In this document: in pieces, positions 55,360-64,000 of the stretch
Numbering within the stretch: position 1 is the first letter of the stretch
How the letters are laid out: each line of letters begins with the position of its first letter
Assembly: GCF_002860125.1 (NCBI RefSeq)
Contig: NZ_PGVA01000014.1
Span: 62,001-126,000, forward strand
DNA: 64,000 nt
Direction: 5' to 3'
DNA from: Bacillus canaveralius
GTDB lineage: Bacteria; Bacillota; Bacilli; Bacillales; Cytobacillaceae
Translations under genes and position numbers: made by a program
Notes under the pieces: generated by a model
Database searches by the model: none
Told to the model about the DNA's origin: nothing
What the model saw: only the letters and a program-made list of their open reading frames with translations

Positions 55360-56242
55360 AGAACAGGCACATGACAGGATCGACAAGGTTCTTTCTTCAT
55401 TAAACGAGGAATGGTCGCGGACGCAAGTTCAACAGTGGATTAAAGAAGGCCACGTTTTAGTGAACGGCCAAAAAATAAAAACGAACTACAAATGCAACAT
55501 AAATGACGAAATTGAGGTGACCATTCCTGAACCGGAAGAGCTGGACGTCATTCCTGAAGAAATGGACCTGGGCATATTTTATGAGGACCGGGATGTGCTC
55601 GTCGTCTATAAACCGAAAGGAATGGTCGTCCATCCAGCCCCGGGACATATGAACGGCACACTCGTGAATGGATTGATGGCACATTGCCGGGATTTGTCGG
55701 GAATCAACGGCGTGCTCCGCCCCGGGATTGTCCATCGCATTGACAAAGACACATCGGGATTGTTAATGGTCGCTAAAAATGATTTGGCACACGAAAGCCT
55801 GGTAAACCAGCTTGTCAACAAAACAGTAACCCGCAAATATAAAGCGATTGTCCACGGAATCATTTCCCATGATCATGGTACGATTGATGCCCCGATAGCA
55901 CGGGATCCGAAAGACAGGCAGAGCATGACAGTTGTCGATAACGGGAAGCATGCTGTCACCCATTTTCAGGTGTTGGAACGGTTCACTGACTTCTCTTATG
56001 TGGAATGCCAACTGGAGACAGGACGGACACATCAGATTCGTGTCCACATGAAATATATCGGCTTTCCGTTGGCAGGCGATCCTAAATACGGTCCAAGAAA
56101 AACACTCGATATTGGCGGGCAGGCTCTACATGCTGGAGTGTTAGGCTTCTCACATCCAAGAACAGGGGAATACTTGGAGTTTGAAGCCCCACTTCCGCCA
56201 GATTTTCAACAGCTATTGGATAAACTTCGAAATAACGGTTGA
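55331..56242 (+). CDS. ylyB: RluD-type pseudouridine synthase YlyB
   Basis: 303 residues from ATG 55331, inside the end of lspA (AAGGAGAAAGCTA upstream). An N-terminal S4 domain (about 12-70) and an RluA-family catalytic domain with [16 protein letters not shown] (catalytic Asp about 139) and [20 protein letters not shown]. Members convert uridines of 23S rRNA helix 69 or other sites to pseudouridine. The lspA-ylyB-pyrR order matches B. subtilis. Confidence 0.93.
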   Translation: MEKMEHTILEEQAHDRIDKVLSSLNEEWSRTQVQQWIKEGHVLVNGQKIKTNYKCNINDEIEVTIPEPEELDVIPEEMDLGIFYEDRDVLVVYKPKGMVVHPAPGHMNGTLVNGLMAHCRDLSGINGVLRPGIVHRIDKDTSGLLMVAKNDLAHESLVNQLVNKTVTRKYKAIVHGIISHDHGTIDAPIARDPKDRQSMTVVDNGKHAVTHFQVLERFTDFSYVECQLETGRTHQIRVHMKYIGFPLAGDPKYGPRKTLDIGGQALHAGVLGFSHPRTGEYLEFEAPLPPDFQQLLDKLRNNG

Positions 56243-56267
56243 CAAAAACCTACATGTATTTTAAGAT
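56239..56267 (+). promoter_or_regulatory. pyr operon promoter
   Basis: A perfect TTGACA (56239) with a 17-base spacer and TAAGAT (56262). The -35 overlaps the ylyB stop. Predicted transcript start about 56274, upstream of the first attenuator. Confidence 0.75.
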
Positions 56268-56293
56268 TGCTTTAGTTGAATAGTCCTTTAAAA

Positions 56294-56986
<693 letters not shown>

Positions 56987-57002
56987 ATACCCTTTTAACG
57001 GC

Positions 57003-57098
57003 AGTCCCGAGAGGCTGACAAAGGGGGAATCGGCTAAGGAGCTTGCTTAGGCGTTTTCGTACCCTCTTTGTGCCCCGGACATAAAGAGGTTTTTCATT
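57003..57098 (+). promoter_or_regulatory. PyrR attenuator 2 (pyrR-pyrP)
   Basis: AGTCCCGAGAGGCTG (57003-57017) is a perfect PyrR loop. The terminator is ACCCTCTTTGTG with CATAAAGAGGT at 57061-57090, then TTTTTC. Confidence 0.92.
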
Positions 57099-57121
57099 AC
57101 AAAGTAAAAGGAGACATAAAT

Positions 57122-58435
57122 ATGACCAGACCGATGTTAGGTATTAAAGATGTTCCCACGCCGGGACAATGGCTGACCTTAAGCTTACAGCATTTATTCG
57201 CCATGTTTGGCGCGACGATTTTAGTTCCATATTTAGTCGGGCTAAGCCCGGCGATCGCCCTTATCTCAAGCGGAATCGGCACACTTGCCTTTCTGATGAT
57301 TACACAGTGGAAGGTTCCCGCCTATCTGGGTTCATCTTTTGCCTTCATAGCTCCTGTCATTGCAGCTAAAGCGGGCGGCGGCCCGGGCGCAGCGATGATC
57401 GGAAGCTTTATTGCCGGACTCGTGTATGGAGTCGTTGCTCTTGTTATTAAAAAAGCCGGCTACAGATGGATCATGAATTTACTTCCGCCAATCGTAACCG
57501 GGCCGGTTATCATCGTAATCGGTCTTGGGCTTGCCGGAACAGCGGTTAGTATGGCGATGAATAACCCGACTAGTCCTGACGCAGAATACAGCCTGCTCCA
57601 CTTCTCAGCAGCATTGGTGACACTGGCTGCAACGATTATTTTTTCGATATATTTAAAAGGATTGCTGAGCCTTGTGCCGATATTGGCAGGGATTGTTATT
57701 GGATACATCTATTCACTGCTGATCGGAATCGTGAATTTTACAGCGGTTAAACAAGCAAGTTGGCTGGAAAATCCGGAATTCTTAATTCCATTTGCTGATT
57801 ATCCGGTCACAGTCTCATGGGAGCTTGTCCTCTTGATGGTGCCGGTTGCAGTTGTGACGCTGTCCGAGCATATTGGCCATCAGCTTGTTTTAAGTAAAGT
57901 GGTGGGTAAGGATTATATAAAAGATCCCGGCCTGCACCGTTCTATTTTGGGTGACGGGATGGCAACGATGATCTCCGCTTTAATTGGCGGTCCTCCGAAA
58001 ACAACTTATGGGGAGAATATTGGCGTGCTTGCGATCACGAGAGTCTACAGCGTATATGTAATCGCGGGAGCTGCCATAATTGCGACTGTATTTGGATTTA
58101 TCGGTAAAGTAACAGCTTTAATCAGCACGATCCCGACCCCGGTTATGGGCGGAGTTTCGATTCTCCTGTTCGGAATCATCGCTTCTTCCGGTTTGCGGAT
58201 GCTTGTCGACAACAAGGTTGATTTTGGAGACAAGCGCAACCTTGTAATCGCCTCTGTCATCCTGGTGATCGGAATCGGCGGCGCTTTCATCCGTATTTCA
58301 GACCAATTCCAGATTCAGGGCATGGCGCTGGCCGCCATTGCCGGTCTAGTGCTCAATATCGTCCTGCCAGGCCGTGAGCAAGTGAAGGATGACCTGTTTG
58401 GATTTGATGAAGATGAAGAACACGAAACTGCATAG
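57122..58435 (+). CDS. pyrP: Uracil permease
   Basis: 437 residues from ATG 57122 after AAAAGGAGACATAAAT; the frame from 57068 starts inside the terminator. NCS2/UraA family with 14 predicted membrane segments: VPTPGQWLTLSLQHLFAMFG, YLGSSFAFIAPVIAAKAGG, SEHIGHQLVLSKVVG and GGPPKTTYGENIGVLAITRV. Proton-linked uracil uptake for salvage. Second gene of the pyr operon. Confidence 0.96.
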   Translation: MTRPMLGIKDVPTPGQWLTLSLQHLFAMFGATILVPYLVGLSPAIALISSGIGTLAFLMITQWKVPAYLGSSFAFIAPVIAAKAGGGPGAAMIGSFIAGLVYGVVALVIKKAGYRWIMNLLPPIVTGPVIIVIGLGLAGTAVSMAMNNPTSPDAEYSLLHFSAALVTLAATIIFSIYLKGLLSLVPILAGIVIGYIYSLLIGIVNFTAVKQASWLENPEFLIPFADYPVTVSWELVLLMVPVAVVTLSEHIGHQLVLSKVVGKDYIKDPGLHRSILGDGMATMISALIGGPPKTTYGENIGVLAITRVYSVYVIAGAAIIATVFGFIGKVTALISTIPTPVMGGVSILLFGIIASSGLRMLVDNKVDFGDKRNLVIASVILVIGIGGAFIRISDQFQIQGMALAAIAGLVLNIVLPGREQVKDDLFGFDEDEEHETA

Positions 58436-58451
58436 TATCACCTTTTAAAAA

Positions 58452-58568
58452 AGTCCGAGAGGCTTGCAAGGGTGTTAGATGACCGGCCTATGGGAAAAAT
58501 CCCTGTATATGACCGGTTCATTCACAACGTTTCTTACACCCTGGCTTATAAAGTCAGGGTGTTTTTTT
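58452..58568 (+). promoter_or_regulatory. PyrR attenuator 3 (pyrP-pyrB)
   Basis: AGTCCGAGAGGCT (58452-58464) is the PyrR loop but lacks one base after CC relative to the other two. The terminator is ACACCCTG (58536-58543) with CAGGGTGT (58555-58562) and T7. Confidence 0.88.
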
Positions 58569-58602
58569 GAAGAATAATTTTAAGAAAAAGGGGAGCTTCG
58601 TG

Positions 58603-59541
58603 ATGAAACATTTGCTCACTACGACTGAACTTGAACTAAGTGAAATTAACGAGATTCTTTCTGAAGCACAGCGGTTTTCCGCAGGGATGGTCTGGAAGCC
58701 AGGCAAGCAGACTTTTGTTGCAAATCTTTTTTTCGAAGCAAGTACACGGACAAAATCAAGCTTCGAAGTGGCAGAACGGAAGCTTGGCTTGGAAGTCATT
58801 CCTTTCGAAGTAGGTGCTTCCAGTGTTTCGAAGGGGGAAACCTTATATGATACTGTTCGCACCCTTGAAGCGATTGGTGTAAATACCGTGGTCATCCGCC
58901 ATCAAGAGGAACGGTATTTTGACCAGCTTTGCAGCCGAACAGGCTTGGCGATTATTAATGGCGGAGACGGCTGCGGCCACCACCCAACCCAATCACTGCT
59001 TGACCTGCTGACGATCCAGCAAGAGTTTGTACACTTTATCGGGTTGAAGGTGGCCATAATCGGCGACCTGCGCCATAGCCGGGTCGCCCGCTCAAATGCA
59101 AATGTCCTTTCAAGACTTGGTGCAGAAGTTGTTTTTTCCGGGCCCGAAGAGTGGTTCGATAACAGCCTGCTTGAAGCGGGCCGCTACGAGAATATTGACT
59201 CAGCGATTAAAACAGCTGACGTTGTAATGCTGCTGCGCATACAGCACGAGCGCCATGCCGAAAAAGGAGTTCAATCACCGGAAAGCTACCATTCTGCATA
59301 TGGATTAACAGAAGAAAGGGAAAGAAGGATGAAGCGCGGCAGCATCATCATGCACCCCGCTCCGGTAAACCGAAACGTTGAGATTGCTGATAGCTTAGTA
59401 GAATGCGAACGCTCGAGAATTTTTAAACAAATGGAGAATGGCGTATTCGTGCGCATGGCCGTTTTGAAGAGATCAATCGAATCATTAATGGGAGGGATAC
59501 CAAATGTCAATGATTATCAAAAACGGCAATTTGCTTTCTGA
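58603..59541 (+). CDS. pyrB: Aspartate carbamoyltransferase
   Basis: 312 residues from ATG 58603 (AAGGGGAGCTTCGTG upstream). Condenses carbamoyl phosphate with aspartate, the committed pyrimidine step. The carbamoyl-phosphate loop [15 protein letters not shown] (STRT, about 50-53), [16 protein letters not shown] (HPTQ) and [12 protein letters not shown] are conserved. There is no regulatory PyrI, as in Bacillus. pyrC overlaps its last 38 bases. Confidence 0.96.
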   Translation: MKHLLTTTELELSEINEILSEAQRFSAGMVWKPGKQTFVANLFFEASTRTKSSFEVAERKLGLEVIPFEVGASSVSKGETLYDTVRTLEAIGVNTVVIRHQEERYFDQLCSRTGLAIINGGDGCGHHPTQSLLDLLTIQQEFVHFIGLKVAIIGDLRHSRVARSNANVLSRLGAEVVFSGPEEWFDNSLLEAGRYENIDSAIKTADVVMLLRIQHERHAEKGVQSPESYHSAYGLTEERERRMKRGSIIMHPAPVNRNVEIADSLVECERSRIFKQMENGVFVRMAVLKRSIESLMGGIPNVNDYQKRQFAF

Positions 59542-60790
59542 TAACGGGGAATTTCGCAAAGCCGACATTTATATTAAAGCCGGAAAAATTACTGAAATTG
59601 GCGAGCATATCACTATTGAAGAAGCAGAAGTGATTGATGCCGAAGGAAAAATGATCGCTCCGGGCTTTATTGACCTTCATATCCATTTACGAGAACCGGG
59701 CGGGGAAAAGAAAGAAACGATTGAAACCGGAACAAAGGCCGCGGCAAAAGGCGGTTTTACAACGGTTGCGGCGATGCCAAATACAAGACCTGTCCCGGAT
59801 TCGCAACAACAACTGGAGTGGCTGAAGAAGCGGATTGCTGAAAAAGCGGCTGTCCGCGTCCTTCCATATGCTTCGATCACAATCAGGGAGCTTGGTGAGG
59901 AACTGACAGATTTTAAGGGGTTGAAAGAAGCAGGCGCCTTTGCGTTTACAGATGACGGAGTTGGTGTTCAATCAGCCGGCATGATGCTGGCCGCCATGAA
60001 AAATGCAGCGCAAGTAAACATGGCAATTGTTGCCCATTGTGAGGAAAATACACTGATTAATAAAGGATCTGTTCACGAAGGGAATTTTTCAAAAAGACAG
60101 CGGCTGAGTGGTATTCCGTCGGTTTGTGAATCTGTCCATATTGCCCGTGATGTTCTATTGGCGGAAGCGGCCGGCTGCCACTATCATGTTTGCCACATCA
60201 GCACGAAAGAGTCGGTGCGGGTTGTCAGGGATGCAAAACGGGCCGGAATTAAAGTGACGGCGGAAGTGACCCCGCATCACTTATTGTTATGCGACGAGGA
60301 TATACCCGGGCTTGATCCGAATTATAAAATGAACCCCCCATTGCGCGGCAAAGCGGACAGGGAAGCCCTGATTGCAGGGCTGCTTGATGGAACCATTGAT
60401 TTCATCGCGACCGACCATGCGCCGCATATGGCAGAAGAAAAAGCGGAGGGCATGCAGCTTGCACCGTTTGGAATTGTCGGGTTGGAAACCGCTTTTCCGC
60501 TATTAAACACATATTTAGTCGAAAAAGGACTTATCACCCTGAAGCAGTTGATCGACTTTTTGACGATCAAACCGGCAGCAGCGTTCGGACTTGCTTCCGG
60601 GAAAATTGAAGTGGGAGCAGCAGCTGACATCGTCCTGATTGATTTAGAGCAAACAGAAGCGATTGATCCCGAACGGTTTTTATCAAAAGGAAAAAATACG
60701 CCATTCACAGGCTGGGAATGCAAAGGCTGGCCGGTAATGACGATCGTAAATGGACGCAAAGCATGGAGCAAAGGGAGTGTGACAGCATGA
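59504..60790 (+). CDS. pyrC: Dihydroorotase
   Basis: 428 residues from ATG 59504, with GGGAGGG seven bases upstream inside pyrB. Class I zinc amidohydrolase that closes carbamoyl-aspartate to dihydroorotate. Metal ligands are seen in [15 protein letters not shown] (HxH, about 60-62), [16 protein letters not shown] and the Asp of FIATDHAPH. Overlaps pyrAA by four bases. Confidence 0.96.
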   Translation: MSMIIKNGNLLSDNGEFRKADIYIKAGKITEIGEHITIEEAEVIDAEGKMIAPGFIDLHIHLREPGGEKKETIETGTKAAAKGGFTTVAAMPNTRPVPDSQQQLEWLKKRIAEKAAVRVLPYASITIRELGEELTDFKGLKEAGAFAFTDDGVGVQSAGMMLAAMKNAAQVNMAIVAHCEENTLINKGSVHEGNFSKRQRLSGIPSVCESVHIARDVLLAEAAGCHYHVCHISTKESVRVVRDAKRAGIKVTAEVTPHHLLLCDEDIPGLDPNYKMNPPLRGKADREALIAGLLDGTIDFIATDHAPHMAEEKAEGMQLAPFGIVGLETAFPLLNTYLVEKGLITLKQLIDFLTIKPAAAFGLASGKIEVGAAADIVLIDLEQTEAIDPERFLSKGKNTPFTGWECKGWPVMTIVNGRKAWSKGSVTA

Positions 60791-61893
60791 AAAAACAGCT
60801 GATTCTTGAAGACGGAACAGTATTTATCGGCGAGGGATTCGGAAGCGATGTCGACACAATTGGTGAAGTTGTTTTTAATACTGGCATGACCGGTTATCAG
60901 GAAGTCCTCTCGGACCCATCTTACTGCGGGCAACTAGTTACGCTCACATATCCATTAGTTGGCAATTATGGAATAAATAGGGATGATTTTGAATCAATCA
61001 CCCCTGCGATCCACGGCTTTATCGTCAAAGAAGCTGCTGATTTCCCGTCAAACTGGAGAAGTGAAAAGACACTTGATGAATATTTTAAAATCAAAAACAT
61101 TCCGGGAATTGCCGGGATTGATACACGGAAGCTGACAAGAATTATCCGCCAGCACGGTACACTAAAAGGGGCTATTTGCAGCATCGGTGAACATCCCGGG
61201 ACAGTTGTCGAGAGGCTGCGCACAACGCATTTGCCCATCGACCAGGTGAAGCAAGTCTCAACGAAAACCGCCTATCCAAGCCCGGGACGAGGCAGGCGGG
61301 TCGTCTTGGTCGATTTTGGAATGAAGCATGGGATTTTAAGGGAATTGAATAAGCGGGATTGCGATGTCATTGTTGTCCCTTACAATACAAGTGCTGAAGA
61401 AATCATCAACTTAAGTCCCGATGGCGTTATGCTGTCCAATGGACCTGGAGACCCAAAGGATGTGGCGGCGGCAACTGAAATGATTAAAGGAATTTTGGGC
61501 AGGGTGCCGCTGTTTGGCATTTGTCTCGGCCACCAGCTGTTCGCCCTTGCCTGCGGGGCCGATACGGTGAAACTAAAATTTGGCCATCGCGGCTCCAACC
61601 ATCCGGTCAAAGATTTAACAACCGGGAAAGTAGCTTTAACCTCGCAAAATCACGGTTACACAGTGGAAGCGGAATCGATTGAGCAAACGGAGCTCGAAAT
61701 TACCCATCTCGCTTTAAACGATGGAACGATTGAAGGGCTAAAACATAAGGTTTATCCTGCCTTCACGGTTCAATATCACCCGGAGGCTTCGCCAGGGCCG
61801 GAAGATGCCAACCATTTATTTGAACGTTTCCTAGCAATGATTGAATCTGAAAATCGGGAAGGAGCTCACAAATGCCAAAGCGTACAGATATAA
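60787..61893 (+). CDS. pyrAA: Carbamoyl-phosphate synthase small subunit (pyrimidine)
   Basis: 368 residues from ATG 60787 (ATGA overlap with pyrC). Glutamine amidotransferase subunit: N-terminal domain [33 protein letters not shown], then class I GATase with nucleophile Cys in [15 protein letters not shown] (about residue 246) and His-Glu in [12 protein letters not shown]. Supplies ammonia to the large subunit. Its last 22 bases overlap pyrAB. Confidence 0.96.
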   Translation: MKKQLILEDGTVFIGEGFGSDVDTIGEVVFNTGMTGYQEVLSDPSYCGQLVTLTYPLVGNYGINRDDFESITPAIHGFIVKEAADFPSNWRSEKTLDEYFKIKNIPGIAGIDTRKLTRIIRQHGTLKGAICSIGEHPGTVVERLRTTHLPIDQVKQVSTKTAYPSPGRGRRVVLVDFGMKHGILRELNKRDCDVIVVPYNTSAEEIINLSPDGVMLSNGPGDPKDVAAATEMIKGILGRVPLFGICLGHQLFALACGADTVKLKFGHRGSNHPVKDLTTGKVALTSQNHGYTVEAESIEQTELEITHLALNDGTIEGLKHKVYPAFTVQYHPEASPGPEDANHLFERFLAMIESENREGAHKCQSVQI

Positions 61894-64000
61894 ACAGTAT
61901 TTTAGTGATCGGATCAGGTCCGATTGTGATCGGCCAGGCGGCAGAATTTGATTATGCGGGAACACAGGCATGCATCGCCCTTAAAGAAGAAGGCTATAAA
62001 GTGATCCTTGTTAACTCCAATCCGGCCACGATCATGACGGATACGGAGATCGCCGATTCCGTCTATATCGAACCGCTGACGCTTGAGTTCGTGAGCCGGA
62101 TTATCCGCAAGGAGCGGCCGGATGCGCTCGTTCCGACGCTTGGCGGCCAGACGGGCTTGAATTTGGCCGTCGAGCTGGCTAAATCAGGTGTGCTGGAGGA
62201 GTGCGGTGTCGAAATTCTCGGCACAAAGTTGTCGGCAATTGAACAGGCGGAAGATCGCGACTTGTTCAGAAGCTTGATGAATGAGCTCGGGGAACCGGTA
62301 CCTGACAGTGATATTATCCACAATTTTGACGAAGCGTTCCGCTTTGTTGACAGAGTAGGTTATCCGGTCATTGTCCGCCCTGCTTTTACACTGGGCGGAA
62401 CGGGCGGCGGAATTTGCCGGGATGAGGAAGAGCTGATTGAAGTCGTTACAAGCGGCTTAAAGTACAGCCCGGTCACACAATGCTTATTGGAAAAAAGTAT
62501 TGCCGGCTTTAAAGAAATCGAATATGAAGTGATGCGTGATTCGAATGATAACGCCATCGTCGTCTGCAATATGGAGAATATCGATCCGGTTGGCATCCAT
62601 ACCGGCGACTCGATTGTCGTCGCGCCAAGCCAGACGTTAACCGACCGGGAGTATCAGCTGCTCCGCAATGCGTCTCTTAAAATTATTCGTGCACTTGGAA
62701 TAGAAGGCGGCTGTAACGTTCAGCTTGCCCTCGACCCGTACAGCTTTCAATATTACATTATCGAAGTAAACCCGCGCGTAAGCCGTTCTTCGGCCCTTGC
62801 CTCGAAGGCGACAGGATACCCGATTGCCAAGCTTGCCGCGAAAATTGCAATTGGATTAACCTTGGATGAAATGATGAATCCCGTTACAGGCAAAACATAT
62901 GCATGCTTTGAGCCTGCATTGGATTATATCGTGACAAAAATTCCGAGATGGCCTTTTGATAAATTCGAATCGGCGAACCGCTCGCTTGGAACACAGATGA
63001 AGGCAACAGGTGAAGTGATGGCAATTGGCCGCACGTTCGAAGAATCGCTGCTTAAAGCCGTCCGGTCGCTTGAAGCGAACGTCTACCACCTGACGCTCAA
63101 CAATGCGGATGCAATCGATGATACAATCCTCGAAAAACGAATTCGCAAAGCGGGCGATGAAAGACTATTTTATATCGGTGAAGCAATCCGCAGGGGTGTC
63201 TCGATTGAAAAGCTGCATGAGTGGAGCCGGATTGACTTATTCTTCCTTAATAAAATGGAGAAGATTGTCCTTTTAGAAAATGTGTTGATTGAAAAACCGT
63301 TTGATGCTGAAATTGGTTTAAAAGCCAAAAGAATGGGCTTTTCCGATAAAACAATCGCTTGCTTTTGGAATAGCCATGAAAAAGACGTCTACAGCTGGAG
63401 AACTGACCATAAGATCATTCCGGTCTACAAGATGGTTGATACTTGTGCTGCGGAGTTTGAATCGGAAACTCCTTATTATTACGGAACTTACGAAGACGAA
63501 AATGAATCGATCGTCACCGATAAGAAAAGTGTCATTGTCCTCGGTTCGGGGCCGATCCGGATTGGCCAGGGCATTGAATTTGATTATGCGACGGTCCACT
63601 CTGTGTGGGCGATCAAGGAAGCCGGCTATGAAGCCATTATTATCAATAGCAACCCGGAAACGGTATCCACCGATTTTAGCATCTCGGATAAGCTGTATTT
63701 TGAACCGCTGACGATTGAAGATGTTATGCATATCATCGACCTTGAAAAGCCCGAAGGTGTAGTCGTCCAATTTGGCGGCCAAACCGCCATTAACCTCGCT
63801 TCGGCATTGGTGGAAAGAGGCGTCAAAATACTCGGTACTTCATTGGAAAGCCTTGATCGCGCTGAAAACAGGGATAAGTTTGAACAGGCGCTTTCTGAAT
63901 TGAAAATTCCGCAACCGCAAGGGAAAACGGCATTGTCTGTCGAAGAGGCGGTTAAGATCGCCGCCAAGATCGGTTATCCGGTCCTCGTCAGGCCTTCCTA
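61872..64000 (+). CDS. pyrAB: Carbamoyl-phosphate synthase large subunit, partial
   Basis: Starts at ATG 61872 ([20 protein letters not shown]) with GGAAGGAGCTCACAA upstream and runs open to the window edge, about 709 codons of the usual 1,070. The first ATP-grasp half is complete ([35 protein letters not shown]), then the oligomerisation part, then the second half begins at [20 protein letters not shown]. It forms carbamoyl phosphate from bicarbonate, ammonia and two ATP. The C-terminal allosteric domain lies beyond the window. Confidence 0.96.
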   Translation, partial: MPKRTDINSILVIGSGPIVIGQAAEFDYAGTQACIALKEEGYKVILVNSNPATIMTDTEIADSVYIEPLTLEFVSRIIRKERPDALVPTLGGQTGLNLAVELAKSGVLEECGVEILGTKLSAIEQAEDRDLFRSLMNELGEPVPDSDIIHNFDEAFRFVDRVGYPVIVRPAFTLGGTGGGICRDEEELIEVVTSGLKYSPVTQCLLEKSIAGFKEIEYEVMRDSNDNAIVVCNMENIDPVGIHTGDSIVVAPSQTLTDREYQLLRNASLKIIRALGIEGGCNVQLALDPYSFQYYIIEVNPRVSRSSALASKATGYPIAKLAAKIAIGLTLDEMMNPVTGKTYACFEPALDYIVTKIPRWPFDKFESANRSLGTQMKATGEVMAIGRTFEESLLKAVRSLEANVYHLTLNNADAIDDTILEKRIRKAGDERLFYIGEAIRRGVSIEKLHEWSRIDLFFLNKMEKIVLLENVLIEKPFDAEIGLKAKRMGFSDKTIACFWNSHEKDVYSWRTDHKIIPVYKMVDTCAAEFESETPYYYGTYEDENESIVTDKKSVIVLGSGPIRIGQGIEFDYATVHSVWAIKEAGYEAIIINSNPETVSTDFSISDKLYFEPLTIEDVMHIIDLEKPEGVVVQFGGQTAINLASALVERGVKILGTSLESLDRAENRDKFEQALSELKIPQPQGKTALSVEEAVKIAAKIGYPVLVRPS

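Overview
The window is a chromosomal segment of an endospore-forming member of the Bacillaceae, related to but clearly distinct from Bacillus subtilis. This rests on gene content and order. The sequence runs through the ylb cluster, the division and cell-wall (dcw) cluster from mraZ to ftsZ, spoIIGA-sigE-sigG, the ylm-sepF-divIVA block, ileS, lspA and the pyr operon, in essentially the order known from B. subtilis. MurE carries the DNPR motif of the meso-diaminopimelate enzymes, and bshC implies bacillithiol as the low-molecular-weight thiol. Nothing in the window looks like a phage, transposon, CRISPR array or rRNA/tRNA locus.

Region 1 (1-24.2 kb). A frameshifted Eis-like acetyltransferase and yugN precede the ylb cluster (ylbB-C-D-E-F-G, rsmD, coaD, ylbJ-K-L-M-N, rpmF, gerR/ylbO, ylbP, ylbQ, a DUF3397 gene, bshC). 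This is the most plastic part. Relative to the B. subtilis order it carries an extra lipoprotein gene, a small CCGxxCxxC protein beside a dehydrogenase remnant, a 474-aa secreted or anchored protein, a 37-codon ORF, a crotonase-family gene, and a three-gene biotin-dependent acyl-CoA carboxylase operon with a probable CcpA site. The crotonase has Lys at the usual hydratase Glu164 position and a TGWGGG loop resembling acyl-malonyl-CoA decarboxylases. It and the carboxylase may form a make-and-repair pair.

Region 2 (24.3-44.0 kb). The dcw cluster contains mraZ, rsmH, ftsL, pbpB, spoVD, murE, mraY, murD, spoVE, murG, murB, divIB, ylxW, ylxX, sbp, ftsA and ftsZ. It starts at MraZ-type GTGG boxes spaced exactly 10 bp. 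A near-perfect sigma-H promoter lies before ftsA, so septum assembly can be raised at sporulation onset.

Region 3 (44.0-51.1 kb). spoIIGA-sigE follows a promoter with the unusual 22-bp spacer and a 0A-like box at about -94, as expected for a Spo0A-activated sigma-A promoter. sigG has a sigma-F-like promoter, a hairpin over its ribosome binding site and a TTG start. The block ylmC-D-E, sepF, ylmG, ylmH and divIVA follows; bpr and ylmA, present here in B. subtilis, are absent.

Region 4 (51.1-64 kb). An isoleucine T-box leader controls ileS; then come a short YlyA-like protein, lspA with a structured leader, and ylyB. The pyr operon (pyrR, pyrP, pyrB, pyrC, pyrAA, pyrAB) has three PyrR-dependent attenuators, and pyrAB runs off the right edge. 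I did not find a wholly new defence or mobile system. The most interesting items are the accessory genes in region 1, the small ORFs, and the well-preserved regulatory sites.
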